A stretch of DNA of 64,000 nucleotides from Trifolium pratense (GCF_020283565.1 NC_060059.1:36572338-36636337), one strand, 5' to 3'. Positions 39,073 through 52,134 are shown, counted from the stretch's first letter. Made by a program: numbers and translations. Notes: a model not told the origin generated them from the letters alone.

Positions 39073-40365
39073 ATTGTAAATTATTCTTATTTTAGTAATT
39101 TCAATCATTTTTTTGAAGCATAATTTCAATCATTTGGATTCAGTGCAATGTATCGAATCAACCATCTTAAAAAACAATTCAAAGAAGTAAAATTATTAAA
39201 TAATTAATGTCAAAATTTCAATATATATATATATATAATCAAAATTTCTTTCAATAATAATTTTTTTTAAAATAATTCAGTGAGAAACAATTCTTACATA
39301 TTATCATGTTTACAACTACAAGGACTCCATGATTTGTCGGCTAGAAACACATCAACAAACATTACTATGATATGGCTTTAATTTGTAAGTAACTTCCACC
39401 AGATTGTTCACTGTATTTATTTATAATTAATATATATAATGTCGGCTGCCATCTTTTAGAATAGTTTATATGCTCCCACTCGTGTCGATCGATCATGAAG
39501 TATATCAAGTACTATATGATAATATACTACAACACAAATCACTATAATAAGGTAGATATTTTTCATCCTTAATGTCTAACTCAACTAGTAAATATCAATA
39601 ATATTATTAAGTTAAATATATTGACTCGATTTAAACATAAAACCTCACATGTGAGTTTTTTGTTACAATTGTGACTTTGTCTATGAACCCAAAAAAGGAA
39701 AACATGTGTTGGTTGCTCCGGCAGATCTGTTGTCAGTGGTGTTTGATACAATTTTATGGTGGTTTTAGAATAGTTTCTCTATGTCGAAACTGTTTTCTTC
39801 CCGAGTCTTCTCTGGCTGCCACACAATCTGATCGTAAATGCAAATTTTTTGTTTAAACTAGAGGTTTCCGCTGGTCTTCACTGAGCCGATAGCTTTGGTA
39901 GGTTGCAGTTAATTTGCTGAAATTTATGTGGAGCTTGTTTGGTTGACGTCGTTTACTTTTAGCCCAGAAGAGTCTGGTTTAGCAAGGGTGCTTATCAGTG
40001 AGAGATAGTTTTGTTTTGCTTTAGTTCATGTTCCGCTCGGGTTTTGTTTTTTTATAGGAGATGGAGTTGGACTAGGATAATAGTGTTCCTTGTTTGAATT
40101 TCAATGATGTTGTTTTTATTTTGGTGATGTTGTTTTACTGTATTTTTTTGTAGTTTTATACTTTTCTTATATTTGTATGTGTTATACTTATAGTTAAATG
40201 TTATAATATATTTACAATTTAACCTTGTAACTATGTGACAATGCTCTAGTTGAAAGAAAAATTATTAGCTTCTATGGAAGATTTTAAGTGGAGGTCCGAG
40301 TCCAAACAGGGCCTTAGTCTTCAAAAACTCTCCCATCTTTACCCCAAATGTACTCGTATAATTTT
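39073..40365. other. Intergenic spacer
   Basis: Mostly AT-rich. The stretch 39700-40250 is richer in G and T and ends with TTGTTTTTATTTTGG-type runs, as in 3' parts of plant LINEs, but no conserved domain is readable. Confidence 0.35.
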
Positions 40366-40490
40366 TATTTTGTCAAATAGTTTAGTGGTTAGAAATTTTA
40401 TTCTTAAGATGAATAAGTGAGATGACCAGAGTTCAAACCTCGGCCCCTTGCATATATAATGCAATGTCAATGTCAACTGAACTAAGTTTA
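40366..40490 (+). mobile_element. tRNA-derived SINE, family member 1
   Basis: CAAATAGTTTAGTGGTTAGA (box A) and GAGTTCAAACCTCG (box B) are followed by TTGCATATATAATGCAATG and GTCAACTGAACTAAG. The same order occurs at 41448. Confidence 0.7.
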
Positions 40491-41447
40491 CGGAACCACA
40501 CTAATACAATTTACGTACATTATAGTTTATAATTAACATTATTTTTAACCATTATTTATTTATTTTATGGTCGAATTTTAGATTATGAAATCCAAAATAA
40601 AAACTCTAACCTATAAGACGGCATTTTTACACGAGATTATACAATTAATTACTAACATTTTTTGTTGATGGTAAAATTAGCAATTTTTTTATGTATATAT
40701 TGAAATTATTAGCAACTTTGGACGGTCGTACGTGGGGGATAATTAAATAAATAAATTCATTTCCAACCAAATTATGTCTTTTATTTGATTCTATTTAATT
40801 TACAGCAAGCATATAATATCTGTCATACAAGTGGAAGTAGTTGCTAAATACTGTATGATACTTTTTGAATCCAACGAATTGTGTAGCTTAAAATTAGAAC
40901 AAATAAATTATTATTATTACTTTTTTATTGTTAGAACATGTATGTAGATATCATATTTAATTTTATATTCAAGAACAAACATTTACGGAAGTCTATGAAG
41001 TTTAAACTCGACTCTTTTATTTATTTATAACAAACAAACAAGAAGAAAAATGAAATGGGCAACCATGCATCGAGAAGAAGAAAAAACAAAAGTAAATGTT
41101 ATTTCATACATAAATTTATAAATGTACAAATTACATGTGCACGGCCAATCAAGTTATAGGCTGTGTTTTGCTCCTATATTATTATTTTATGCAACCTTTT
41201 ATACATATAAAAAATTGATATTATTTTTCAATTTTTACACTTGATAGTTAATTGATAGTATTTATTTATTACTTACTCCGTATTAGTTAAAAATATAAAT
41301 TATAATATAAATTTATTTAAGGACTAATGTATAGGCTACATGATATTTTCTTAGTCCATATTGTTACAACTTACAAGATAGGTATTTGGTAGTCATGGAG
41401 TTTTTTTTAGGTGTTCAGGTTCGATCTCAGGTTTCAACACTTTTGTT

Positions 41448-41560
41448 TTTTATCAAGTAGTTTGGTGGTTAGAAAATTCAATGAATAAGTAAAATGTCTG
41501 GAGTTCGAATTCCGACTGTTGCACATATAGTGTGATGTCTGTCAACTGAGTTAAACTCGA
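41448..41560 (+). mobile_element. tRNA-derived SINE, family member 2
   Basis: ATCAAGTAGTTTGGTGGTTA and GGAGTTCGAATTCCG are followed by TTGCACATATAGTGTGATG and GTCAACTGAGTTAA. Possible flanking duplication ACACTTTTGTT / ACACTTTTCTT. Confidence 0.7.
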
Positions 41561-42484
41561 CACTTTTCTTTCTATGTCTTTATTTGAATATGTATGTATT
41601 AGTCACTAGGTAAATCAGATTTTTCTTCCTCATTTTCTATATCCCCAATCAAAATAATAATTTGTTTTTTCTATTTTCGTTCATGCAAATGCTCTCCTAC
41701 CAAACGAAAAAAGTTTGTTACTTTTAATAAACTTATTGGAAACTAAGCATTAGTCTTTATTTTTTTCTCATGCAACACGCTCCAATGTCTATAGCTCAAT
41801 TATTATAATTTAGTTATGTCTTAATCGTGACAGTGATTGAAGAATTGATAATAAGTGAAAATATATCTGATAAAAAAACAAAAAGAAAAAAAGTCCAAGT
41901 GAGTAAGAACAAATATTAATTATTTCTTTTGGCCATAGCAACTCAAATCATTAAATGTTAATCATATTGTTAATATAGACATAGATTAGTAAACATGACT
42001 TGATTGATAATTTATTTCAACAACTACTTGTCATGATTAATTCGACGATGGAGAGACTCTTCAAAAACAAAATCGATGAAGCAAAGTAAAGAAAGTAAAA
42101 TGAGATATATATTAGTAAAACCAATATCAAGGTGTCTTACCGGTAAAAGGTGTACTAAGATAGACTTCAAAAGATTAATTAGGTGATATTAATGAACATT
42201 TTTTAATTATGTTTGGAGTTTTGAGGAATTTAAACTTCAGATATATCTTTTTAAATATTATAAACTCAAACTCTTGATACTTGACTATTAATCATGAACT
42301 TAATTGCTATTTGCTTGATTTGAAAATAAAAATTATTTCTTCTCATAAATAAAAGTATTGCTCTTTCTTTAGGGAAAATGGTAATGAAAAGATATCATTT
42401 TCATCCACATGACAAGTACACATACATACATAAGACTATTTTTTAGGTAACGCTTAGTATCGACTCCGGTTATACTATATCTAA
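41561..42484. other. AT-rich intergenic spacer
   Basis: No gene or bounded repeat recognised. Confidence 0.4.
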
Positions 42485-42740
42485 AACACAAAATGTTATG
42501 ATAGTACCGAATGAGGAATTTGATGAAGAGGTCCAAGCAGAACTTCGATTGATTAAACAAGCTTGGGCTGATACGGACAAAGGTGAGAAGCCTTTCACTC
42601 TGGTTATTAATAAAAAGTCAAAGAAAAAGGAACAACAAATCGGCTAGGAGCATGGGGCAGCCATATAACACTCGTTCTAGGGATGTCACCTCAAAGGGAT
42701 TCACCCTTATGAAATGGGAGGGAGTAGTGTCATTGCTAGA
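42485..42740 (+). pseudogene. LINE-associated coding fragment
   Basis: One frame reads NEEFDEEVQAELRLIKQAW and KPFTLVINKKSKKKEQ, then stops. The neighbouring frame continues RSMGQPYNTRSRDVTSKG. Such a serine/lysine-rich segment ending in PYNTRSR precedes the endonuclease in plant LINEs, as I remember them. The frame is broken. Confidence 0.5.
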
Positions 42741-43653
42741 GCTCATTACGAATTCCCTTTGCATGGGTGGTTATTTTTTACTACTTTTATTTTGGTTCCT
42801 TTTGGGGTAAGGTCTAGCCCTCATGTGCATATTTTTTTTTCTATTTTTATTGATATTATTATTATGAACTATAGATATAAGATAGGAGTGTTTAGATGTA
42901 CCAATGTCATTGGGACACCTACTCAATCCTTGAAGCTTATAAGATGCTCTTAACTTATATATATAAAAAAGTTATCATGTATTAGCTATGTGATTGACTT
43001 CAAGTGATGAATGAACTTTAATTAAGGTGAAACTCATAGAGAATATTCAATTTTATTTTATAAAAACTTATATTTATTTCGGTTGAACTTCAAATTACAA
43101 TATGTCTCTTATTGTTCTCTCTCATTGAGAATTAAATTTTTAACTTAAACTAAAATTGAAATTTTTTATGTTTGATTTAGAAAGTTGAGCTTCGCAAATG
43201 ATAATTAAAAAAATAATGAAAACACAAATAATATATCATGAAGTTTGAATTTTTTGTAAAAAAATAATATTAGATAAATAATACACTATTGGTTTTCGTC
43301 ATTCTCATGTATTAAATATCACTCTAAGTCATATAGTCAATCACCAAGAACACCATCAACCAACTACATGTAGGCCACCATCAATATATTATGAAGTTTA
43401 AATAAAAAAAAAAAAATTAAATTTTAAATATTATATTAATAAATCATACTTTATACTTTTTTTCTTCTCATTATTGTGTATTAAGTATGACTATTTGATT
43501 CTTCAAAAAAAGTATGACTATTTGAGACATGCATATCAATCACAAAAAATACTATCAACTAATTTACATGCACAATATCATCAATATATTTTTTAAATAA
43601 TTCATTTTCTTTATATAACTAAATGACTCTTTAGATTCATGTATGTCATGCGA

Positions 43654-43660
<7 letters not shown>

Positions 43661-43706
<46 letters not shown>
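43661..43706. repeat. (AT)23 microsatellite
   Basis: Uninterrupted AT dinucleotide run. Confidence 0.95.
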
Positions 43707-43709
<3 letters not shown>

Positions 43710-44049
43710 CATAGAAATAGAAAATAATTATAAATTTTAACTCTTATTATATTTATATATCATGTATTTATAGAATCTATCATAATATATAGTTATATAC
43801 TGTATATATTATGATAAAAATAGAAAATAATTATAAATTTCAGTAATCACTACTTTAAACTTAGATAAAAAAACATCTTAAACATTAGTCATTTATGTTT
43901 TTATTTTTCGACATCATTTTGATCTTTTATCCATGTTTAGATATAAATTTCAACCTTTAAATCTATGTTGATGATTTGGATCTTGAAAGTTTTGACCACC
44001 AAGCTCAAATGAAAGAGTTGCACACAAAACATGGAGAGAGAAAACATTT

Positions 44050-44052
<3 letters not shown>

Positions 44053-44120
<68 letters not shown>
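44053..44120. repeat. (AT)34 microsatellite
   Basis: Uninterrupted AT run of 68 bp followed by CACACACG. It produces an artefactual Tyr-Ile open frame. Confidence 0.95.
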
Positions 44121-44123
<3 letters not shown>

Positions 44124-44489
44124 ACACGTTCATTTTGCAGAAAAACGTTGAAAATAATATGTCTAAATATATTTTGAAGATTTTAGATTTAAATATTTTT
44201 ATATTTATATTTAAAATAGATATTATTAAGATTTGTCCCATAAGTGTAGCTCAAATGGTAGCTACCAGAGATATTTATATAGCCATGATGAAGAAAACAA
44301 GAGCTTGGACCCGGCACCGAGAAAACAATAACTTGAGATTATTCTCCATATAACACTATATAGTCGTCGTATAAACATAAATTTATATCCCACCAAATTT
44401 CACTGAACGTTCATAAGAACATGTGAAGATGAACTTTTCAAAGGTTGCTCCTTCGATCTTTGATGGAGAAAGCTGTGAAGTCTCGATAC

Positions 44490-45060
44490 TCCAAAAATGA
44501 CGAAGTATCGTGTCCGATACGTACTCAAAACCGATACTCGTCCGATACTTTCCGATACACCTATCGGAGAAGTATCGGTAATTAATATTATTTTTTTAAA
44601 AGATAACTGATACGTGTCGGATACTTCTCGGATATGCGTATCGGAAAAGTATCGGCCCATTAATGCTCTTTGATGATGAAAACGTGAGAGAAGAGACTAA
44701 TGCAATTCGTGTTTGCTCTTAAGTATTGAATGCTAGTATGATGTTCTTTATGGATAACCAACTATGTCTTTTTTAGATAGTACTGGTGTTTTTTTTTTTT
44801 GGATAGTACTAATTGTCATTTTTGGGTAGTAGTTAACTTAATATATGTAATTGAAACATGATTGCTCATTTTGAGTAATTTGAATGTTAATTTATTTTTT
44901 ATAATTATCAATTTTAGTTATGTTTATATATTGTGCATTTATATATTTGATTTTAAATTTAAATTTTAAATAACGTATCCCAACATATCGTATAAGAAAT
45001 TTTGAAAAAAAATTCGTATCGCCGTATCAATATGATATCGTATGTATATCGTGTCACATA
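44490..45060. repeat. GTATCGG-rich dispersed element
   Basis: CGATAC and GTATCGG motifs occur at least ten times in both orientations between 44497 and 44657, and again as CGTATCG/GATATCGTATG at 44974-45052. The two ends are related, with AT-rich sequence between, suggesting one non-autonomous element. Confidence 0.5.
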
Positions 45061-45094
45061 TGAATGATTCATAGTGAATTATGATCTTTGGATA

Positions 45095-45250
45095 GTGAGA
45101 ATTGAGATCTAATAGAGACCGAATCCAACTATCATTAGCATTTTATAGAAAATTGTTCCTTCAATCTTTAATAGAGAAAACTATGATGTGAGAATTGAGA
45201 TGCAAGAGAGACCTCAGTCCAACTATCATTAGTATTTTATAAAAAATTGT
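45095..45250. repeat. Diverged direct repeat, two units of about 62 bp
   Basis: GTGAGAATTGAGAT, then GAGACC, then TCCAACTATCATTAG and TATTTTATA recur at 45095 and 45188. The joining segment resembles 44445-44485 as well. Confidence 0.65.
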
Positions 45251-45544
45251 AAATTATTCTTGTGAATTTAATTTAGTTAGTGAAAATTATCGAATGCTTT
45301 TCTTATTTATTCACTTTAAGCGGCCGTTACTTGAAAAAAAAGTATATTTTCTTAATTAATTTTTTTTGGTAGAGTATTTTTCTTAATTAATAATATCCAC
45401 CTATTGTTATAAAAAAAAAAGAATAATATCCACCTATCATTTTTTTTTACACAAACCTATCATATTTTTTTACTAAGTGAATTAAAAAACATAATTTTTT
45501 TTTTCTTACGGTTTATTTCCTTACAAACAATTTCATATTAAATA

Positions 45545-46333
45545 ATTAAATATATAATGGTTTTTTCTCTTCCACCTAGTTCCATTTGTTTCTTTTCTTC
45601 TTCTTGTGTGTGAGAGAGAAAGAGAGACACACACAGAAAGAGAAAGAAAAAAAAAAATAAACAGAGAGAGAATGTTACAATCTTTCATGGATGCTGCTTC
45701 GATCTGCGTTTTCCTCACTTTCAAGACATAATCTTCTTCACATAAAATAAACCAAATCATACAATCTATGTAAGCATGCCATTTTTCTTCCCCTTCCTTA
45801 AAAAACCAAAACAATGTTTTTTGTTTTGTTTTCTTTTTCAAAACGAATTTTACAAACACATACCCCTTGTTCAATTTTCCTCTTTTTCTAATTCATTTCT
45901 GAATTCTAATGCAACCCTTTTGATTTTTTCTTAAAAATATCTTGATGGGTTTTGAAATTTTGATCCTTTTTGTGTTTCAAAACATGGGTTGTTTTTTCAA
46001 TTTCAATTTTCTTTTAAAATTATATATTTTTATTATCTGTTACTTGTGATTTTGTAATAAAAAATGAGAATTTATTGTTTATTGTAAGACTTGGTTCAAT
46101 GGGTATGGATTGGGATCTCTGTTGGATCTCTTGGTTTCTGTTTTATTCTTTTTTTATCATTATGAATAAAAAATTCATGTTAATGTTTGCATATATTGAT
46201 TTCTGTGTTGTTTGTTTTGTTTTTGTGTATATATAGTTTGGGGGTGTAAATAAGGATTTTGCTGCATTCCCACTTGCTTGAAAAATGTCTCTTGTTTGAA
46301 GGTGGTTTCATGGGTTGAATAAGAAGAAGAACA
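45545..46333 (+). promoter_or_regulatory. Putative promoter and 5' UTR of the WD40 gene
   Basis: A GA-rich tract (45606-45672, GAGAGAGAAAGAGAGACAC type) and long T-rich stretches precede the gene. GA/CT-rich tracts near plant start sites are common. A 5' UTR intron is possible but not resolved. Confidence 0.4.
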
Positions 46334-49300
46334 ATGGCCAGGTTCATTGAAGAAGAAGTTCAATTTTTTGATGCACAAGATGATGATATTATGTTAACCT
46401 CAGATGTAAAGGGTATTATTGACAAACCTGAAGTTGATTCTGGTTTTCCTATGGATTTGTTGAAAGATTTTGGATATGACTTGTGGACTCGGAGTCCGGG
46501 TAGTGTTCGAGATCGAAGGAGTCAGTTTATAAAGTGGATGGAATTGAGTTTGGATAAAAAAAACATTGAGAATTTGGACAGTGGAGTAGGGTCTAATGAG
46601 GATCAGGTAGATGTAGATGAGGTGAACAAAATGAAAGATGGTGTTGGGAGTGTGAACAAAAGTTCCGGTTTTACTGATGATTTCTTTTCGAGTAAGTCAT
46701 CAATGTCTTGTTCGTCTTCCATGGAATCTTCGGAGTTTGTTGGTTTGGTGGAGGAATCAGCATGCCAAGATAGGAATTTGGACAGTGGAGTAGGGACTAA
46801 TGAGGACCAGGTAGGGAACCATAGGGAGATTAATGATCGGTTGGTGGTTTCAGATGAATCCCAGAAAACAGCCGACGTGTCTCGAACTTACCAACGCGAG
46901 ATTGGTAAGGAGTCCGAGGAGACAGGTGGGTTTAATTCGTGGAAGACGAGGGCTAAAAAGGCTTGGTTAAGAAAATTGAATTCAATGAAATCCAAGATGG
47001 AGGAACTCCAAGGAGAATTTGATAACAAGAAGCACGAAGGCGGTGTTCCATTATCAGGTTGTAGGATTCAGAGAGTTAAAGTCCGTCATTGCAAGAAACA
47101 AAGAAAGGAACTTTCGGCTCTTTATATAGGACAAGATATTAAAGCGCATGAAGGACCAATTTTCACAATGAAATTTAGTCCTGACGGACAGTATCTTGCT
47201 AGTGCCGGCGAAGATGGAATCGTGCGATTGTGGCAAGTGGTTGAGGATGAGAGACATAATGAAATTGACATTCCAGAAGTTGATACATCCTGCATTTACT
47301 TTACGGTGAATGATCTGTCGGAATTGACACCCTTGTTTACGGATAAGGATAAAATCAGAAATGTGAAGAATCTAAAAAAGACATCAGATTCGGCGTGCGT
47401 CATTTTTCCTCCTAAGGTTTTTCGGTTATTGGAGAAACCATTGCATGAGTTCCATGGTCATAAAGGCGAAATTTTGGATCTCTCTTGGTCAAATAATAAT
47501 GTGAGTGAATTTCATGATTCAGTTATTTACCGAGTTAATAATTATTGTATATTAGAATTAGAACTTCTATTTTGTACCCAATTGGAGATTAATTAGTTGT
47601 TTCCGCCTTCATTTTGCAGTATCTGCTGTCATCTTCAGTTGATAAAACTGTTCGCCTATGGCAAGTGGGACATGACTGCTGCTTGAAAGTTTTCTCACAC
47701 AGTAATTATGGTATGCCTCGATGCCCTCAACGCCTTTCTGTTCTTGTTATGTATTAGAGTTTTCAGCTTTAATTTCTTGTGTTGGTATCACTTGGATTTT
47801 CTTTACAAATAGTTTCTTATGTTAATGTTTTGTAGTGACATGCATACAATTCAACCCCGTGGATAATAATTATTTCATTAGCGGATCAATAGATGGAAAA
47901 GTTCGTATATGGGCGATTCCTGATTGTCATGTTGTTGATTGGACTGATGTCAAGGAAATCGTCACTGCAGTGTGTTATCGACCCGATGGACAGGTATAGT
48001 TTCTTAACAATTTCCTTCTGTAGAAATGAAGATTTTATAGAAATTAATTTGAGATAAATTTTCTACCTTTACAGGGAGGGATTATTGGCTCCTTGACAGG
48101 CAATTGTTGGTTTTACAATGTATCAGGTATCTTCTTTTAACATATATACCGATATTTTCCTTGAGCTACATATGTAGCACCCGATGTTGTCAAATATTGG
48201 CCATGTCGGATTGTGGTGGCGGATTTTTACGACAACCACAATGGCCAATTTGTGAAGAATGTGTGTCTAGTGTGTCTAGTGTTTGCCACCAACATATGTG
48301 ATTTACATTCAATTATTCCATTTTCTAGAATTATTACTGGTGTCAGTGTCGTGTCCGGTGTCCGTGGCTTCATAGGCTACACCAATTCGTTGTGATTTGG
48401 TGGATCTTTATCCCGCTCTAGTGCAAGTGCTTCAAATTTGTTTTGTGAAAAGATGCATAATAACTTGTTGGGCTTGCTTTTGTTTTTGGTTGAATCAGAT
48501 AATAATCACCTACAGATGCAATCACAACTATGCTTACTTGGTAAAAAGAAACCTCCAGGGAGAGGAATAACCGGATTTCAGGTATTGTTCTCTCTTCTTG
48601 CTTTTGCGCCAATGGAGTTCTGTTGTCTTTTTCGTATAAGCTTCTTTTTCTGTAGTTAATTAACTGATTCTATGTTTCAGTTTCTTCCTCAAGATTTTAA
48701 TAAAGTTATGGTTACCTGTGCTGATTCACAAGTCAGAATCATTGAAGGGCTTAATGTCGTTGGCAAATTCAAAGGTATTTTGTTTCGCTCCCACTTTGTA
48801 AGGTTTTGGTTCAATGCTATTTATCTATATATCTAATTTGAACTTTTAGTTCATTACATGTTTTAATTCTAAGGATTTCTATATTGTGTTTTCAGGCCTT
48901 AATACAGGAAGCCTAATGTCCGCATCGTTTACTTCGGACGGAAAACACATTTTATCAGCCTGTGAAGACTCCAATGTATATATGTGGAATGTTGGTGACG
49001 ACGAGTTTCACACCACGAAAGTCAAGAAGATCAAGTCATGCGAGCATTTTTATTCAAATGCATCTGTGGCGGTACCTTGGTGTGGTTTGAAATCTGCAAA
49101 CATCGAAAACTTGAAACAATTGGATGCCCTAAATAAGAGGTCACCTCAAGCTGTATGCCTCGAGCCACCGTCTTCTTTTTCTCTAAGCCAAGATTTTTTC
49201 TTAGATTCTATTCCGAAAGGTTCCGCAACTTATCCCGAGGAGAAACTTCCTTCAAGTCCTAGGAGTAAAAATTCTGCAATGCACAAATCTGCATACAAGT

Positions 49301-49422
49301 TCTTGAAATCTTCATGCAAGAGTACTTCCAATTGTCATGCATGGGGTCTAGTCATCGTTACTGCCGGTTGGGACGGGCGAATAAAATCATTCCACAATTA
49401 CGGATTACCTGTTCTCGTTTGA
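46334..49422 (+). CDS. WD40 repeat protein, WDR44-like, 7 exons
   Basis: Exons: 46334-47500, 47620-47710, 47836-47993, 48075-48126, 48499-48581, 48681-48774 and 48896-49422. Junctions are GT-AG, phases agree, and the product is 723 residues. The first 260 residues are acidic and low-complexity, with NLDSGVG-NEDQV occurring twice (80-92 and 148-160), and a basic, possibly coiled segment ([20 protein letters not shown]). WD repeats follow: [20 protein letters not shown]...VRLWQV (270-302), [15 protein letters not shown]...[18 protein letters not shown]...[45 protein letters not shown]...VYMWNV and [14 protein letters not shown], enough for a seven-bladed propeller. Plants have a small family of this layout resembling animal WDR44, a Rab11 partner; function here is unknown. 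A long insert separates the first two repeats. Confidence 0.92.
48185..48380 (+). repeat. Dispersed GTGTC-rich repeat, copy c (WD40 intron 4)
   Basis: The intron carries AAATATTGGCCATGTCGGAT...CAACCACAATGGCC, then at 48294 ATATGTGATTTACATTCAAT, TTCTAGAATTATTACTGGTG, GTGTCGTGTCCGGTGTCCGT and GGCTTCATAGG, as in the macrodomain intron copy. Confidence 0.65.
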
Positions 49423-52134
49423 AATGAAAGTGGCCTTTCATAGAATGGATAATAGACTCATGAAGTGGCCTTTTCTGCAATTATCGGTTTGCTTCGGCAT
49501 CTTGTCTTTGGAAAATTACAGGCTGCTAATGTTCTTCAAGACTCGAAAGCGATGTTCACCGAGCAGGCTCGGTCAAAGGTCAAACCCCAAAACAGGATTG
49601 CAGTTTAGTGCATGTTTGTATTCGCCTTGACACTAGCAGAATCACAGTAAGCCACCGTAATTTTAGCAAAAACTACACTAGAGTTTCTACAAAATCACGG
49701 TGTCATTGTGATTTTGTCAAACTCACCGTCAGTCCAAACATACACACACACTTAGATAATTTCAAAAACTTGGACTTTTTGATCTTCCACTTTCGGATTT
49801 CAGGAGATTTAGATGACTTATCTGTTCATGACAAATGGCGACACGACGGTGGTTCTAACATAATCCATCTGAAAAATGAAGAAGTGGTTAAGTATTACTT
49901 GTCTTGGCACCAATTCTAAATAGCCTTTACCTCACACTAAGAATATGCTGGCCCTTAAAAGAGGTGCAAAGTCATATATCAGGGACATGTAAAAGGCCCC
50001 ATAAGATATTCTTTTGTAAGACTCTTGTTTGGTTAAAATAAGAGAGGTTGTGAGAGAAGAAGAGATTCATTCAAGAATCAGTGGTTGAAGTTTACTGAGA
50101 TAAAATGGTGGTGGGGGGTGTTAGTGGATTTAATTATTGAGTTGGGCTAACCAATTTAGAATCTCTTTGTCTGCTAATCTTTCAAGCTATCTCATGGTAG
50201 GTCCCTTATATGCCTGAGGTTGGAAGTGATGATTGGGATAGTCAATTCTACTTGAACAGATGCATTTTTGGCTTTCTGTTACTCCAAAAATACAACAAAA
50301 CAAGTTTGGCTGATTGATATAGCCAATGGCTACTACTGCTACAGTACTGACATTAATATTAGCATTGGTAACAAATGTTCTGTATATATCTATATATATG
50401 GTCTTAATTTAAGACTTGTGACATCCTTTTGTTTACTTAATTTGTTAAGATTTTTTATCCTTTTGTGAAAATAATAATTGTGCTAACAAGAGTAAAAACA
50501 CTTTTTGCTTGAAAGTGTTGTTTGTCTGCTCATAATCGTTTATGAATATTCATATCATATATTATACTAACCCTCATAATTTTTATGAGACTCCATGTTT
50601 TGCTTCTTTGATTGATTATGAAATGCAATAAGTCTCTTTCTTCAAAAATAAAATGAAGGTAACTAATAAAAACATCAACAACAATTAAACAAGTGTCTCC
50701 TACAGAATCAACCATGTCAACCAATTCAATATTAAATAAATCATTCCTTTGTAATCAAATTGCGAAATATAACCCAAAAGATGTACTCCCTTTCGTTCTT
50801 TTTACAAAATAAAAATAAAAATTAAGGCAATAATAATATTTGGCATACAGAATAAAATTACTTGATCAAATTTTAATTGACATAGTTATTTACAATTTTG
50901 TATCCACTTAATACCTTATGAAGCATGAACACAAACAAAAACACTTGACATGTAATGACATATACGTTAATATGTCGACACTGATAATAATTTTTAAAAA
51001 ATGACATAATCCTATATAATTATAAGTATTTGCGTCTTGTCATATTGAACACTGTCGCGTGTCCAACACTAAATCCTTGATCTTCATGATCTTCATGCAC
51101 AGAGATGTGACAAGACAAACCCTAAATCCTTTCCTCCCCTAAGGTTGTTAAACCAAGCAAGAATATACAAACACTTTTTGCTTGAAAGTGTTGTTTGTCT
51201 GCGCAAGAATAATGGAATGTTGAAAACCCTCTGGCATGGTCTGGACTCTGGAGGTTATTATGAAATTGCTGATATATAAGTTGATCATGATAATTTTTTT
51301 TTGGTTTTGTGTTGAACAAGTGTTTGTTATGTTGATCATGATCATATATAATATACAATTGTTCCTTAAAAGTGATATTCATACCTTCGATATCTAAATA
51401 TTTTTTTGGTTGACAAACCTTTATATAATTTAGATTCTCTGGTTAATGCATTTGAACATTCTTTGATTAGTAGTAAATTCAAATTATTGCATATTATTTT
51501 AGTGAAAGTCACTCCACTACATTGGTCAAAGGACATTTTTGTTGCCAAAATAAAAGAACCGAAGAAAATTTATTTCAACATTTCTTTTTTCTTTTTTGAC
51601 AAAATTATTTCAGCATTTCTTAAATCAAAGAAATGGAATAAACGATTAAATTGTGAACATTTTAAAAGATAAAGGATCCTTCGTGTTGTTCTTATCCTTA
51701 TCCCTTATTAAGAAAGGCAAACACAATAATTTATTTAAAAAAATTTCATTCGAACTTAAGTTCATATTTTTAGTTGTTTATCAAGAGCTGATTTATATGA
51801 AATTTTACGGTTAATTAAGAGCTGATTTAATTAAGAGCTGTTTTTAACTGTAAAATAACCTCACAAACTTCTGGTTGTGAGTTGACAATGTATACGTGAC
51901 CTTTTAGTTGATGCCATTATGACAAAATCAATAGTCTGTAATATTATATCAGGCAATTGAAAATTTACCTAGAGTGATTTTCTGAAGTCCCCATCTGTTG
52001 TAAACCATAAGCCTTGCTCCGATTTACATCCCTGATCACATAGCAGCTGCTTGTATAAAATCTAAATAAGATTTTAAGCAGTTCATGTACCTTCGCATTT
52101 TCAAACTTGTTGAAGTATAATTACCATTCCTATG
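49423..52134. other. Intergenic region downstream of the WD40 gene
   Basis: The 3' UTR is probably within the first few hundred bases. It contains a 34-bp direct repeat (CACTTTTTGCTTGAAAGTG core, 50496 and 51168) and an inverted copy (d) of the GTGTC repeat at 50962-51070. No gene supported. Confidence 0.45.
50962..51070 (-). repeat. Dispersed GTGTC-rich repeat, copy d
   Basis: On the minus strand it reads GTGTTGGACACGCGACAG, then an AT-rich middle and AAATTATTATCAGTGTCGAC, a diverged relative of the copies at 8430 and 9658. A short piece of the same end is at 17176-17205. Confidence 0.45.

Noticed and set aside
41395..41445. Another SINE-like box B (GGTTCGATCTC)
   Set aside because: No matching box A at the right distance; it may be a scrap beside the SINE at 41448.
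44005..44353. Frames rich in Tyr-Ile repeats
   Set aside because: They are translations of the AT microsatellite at 44053-44120; the same applies to the frames over 61145-61254.
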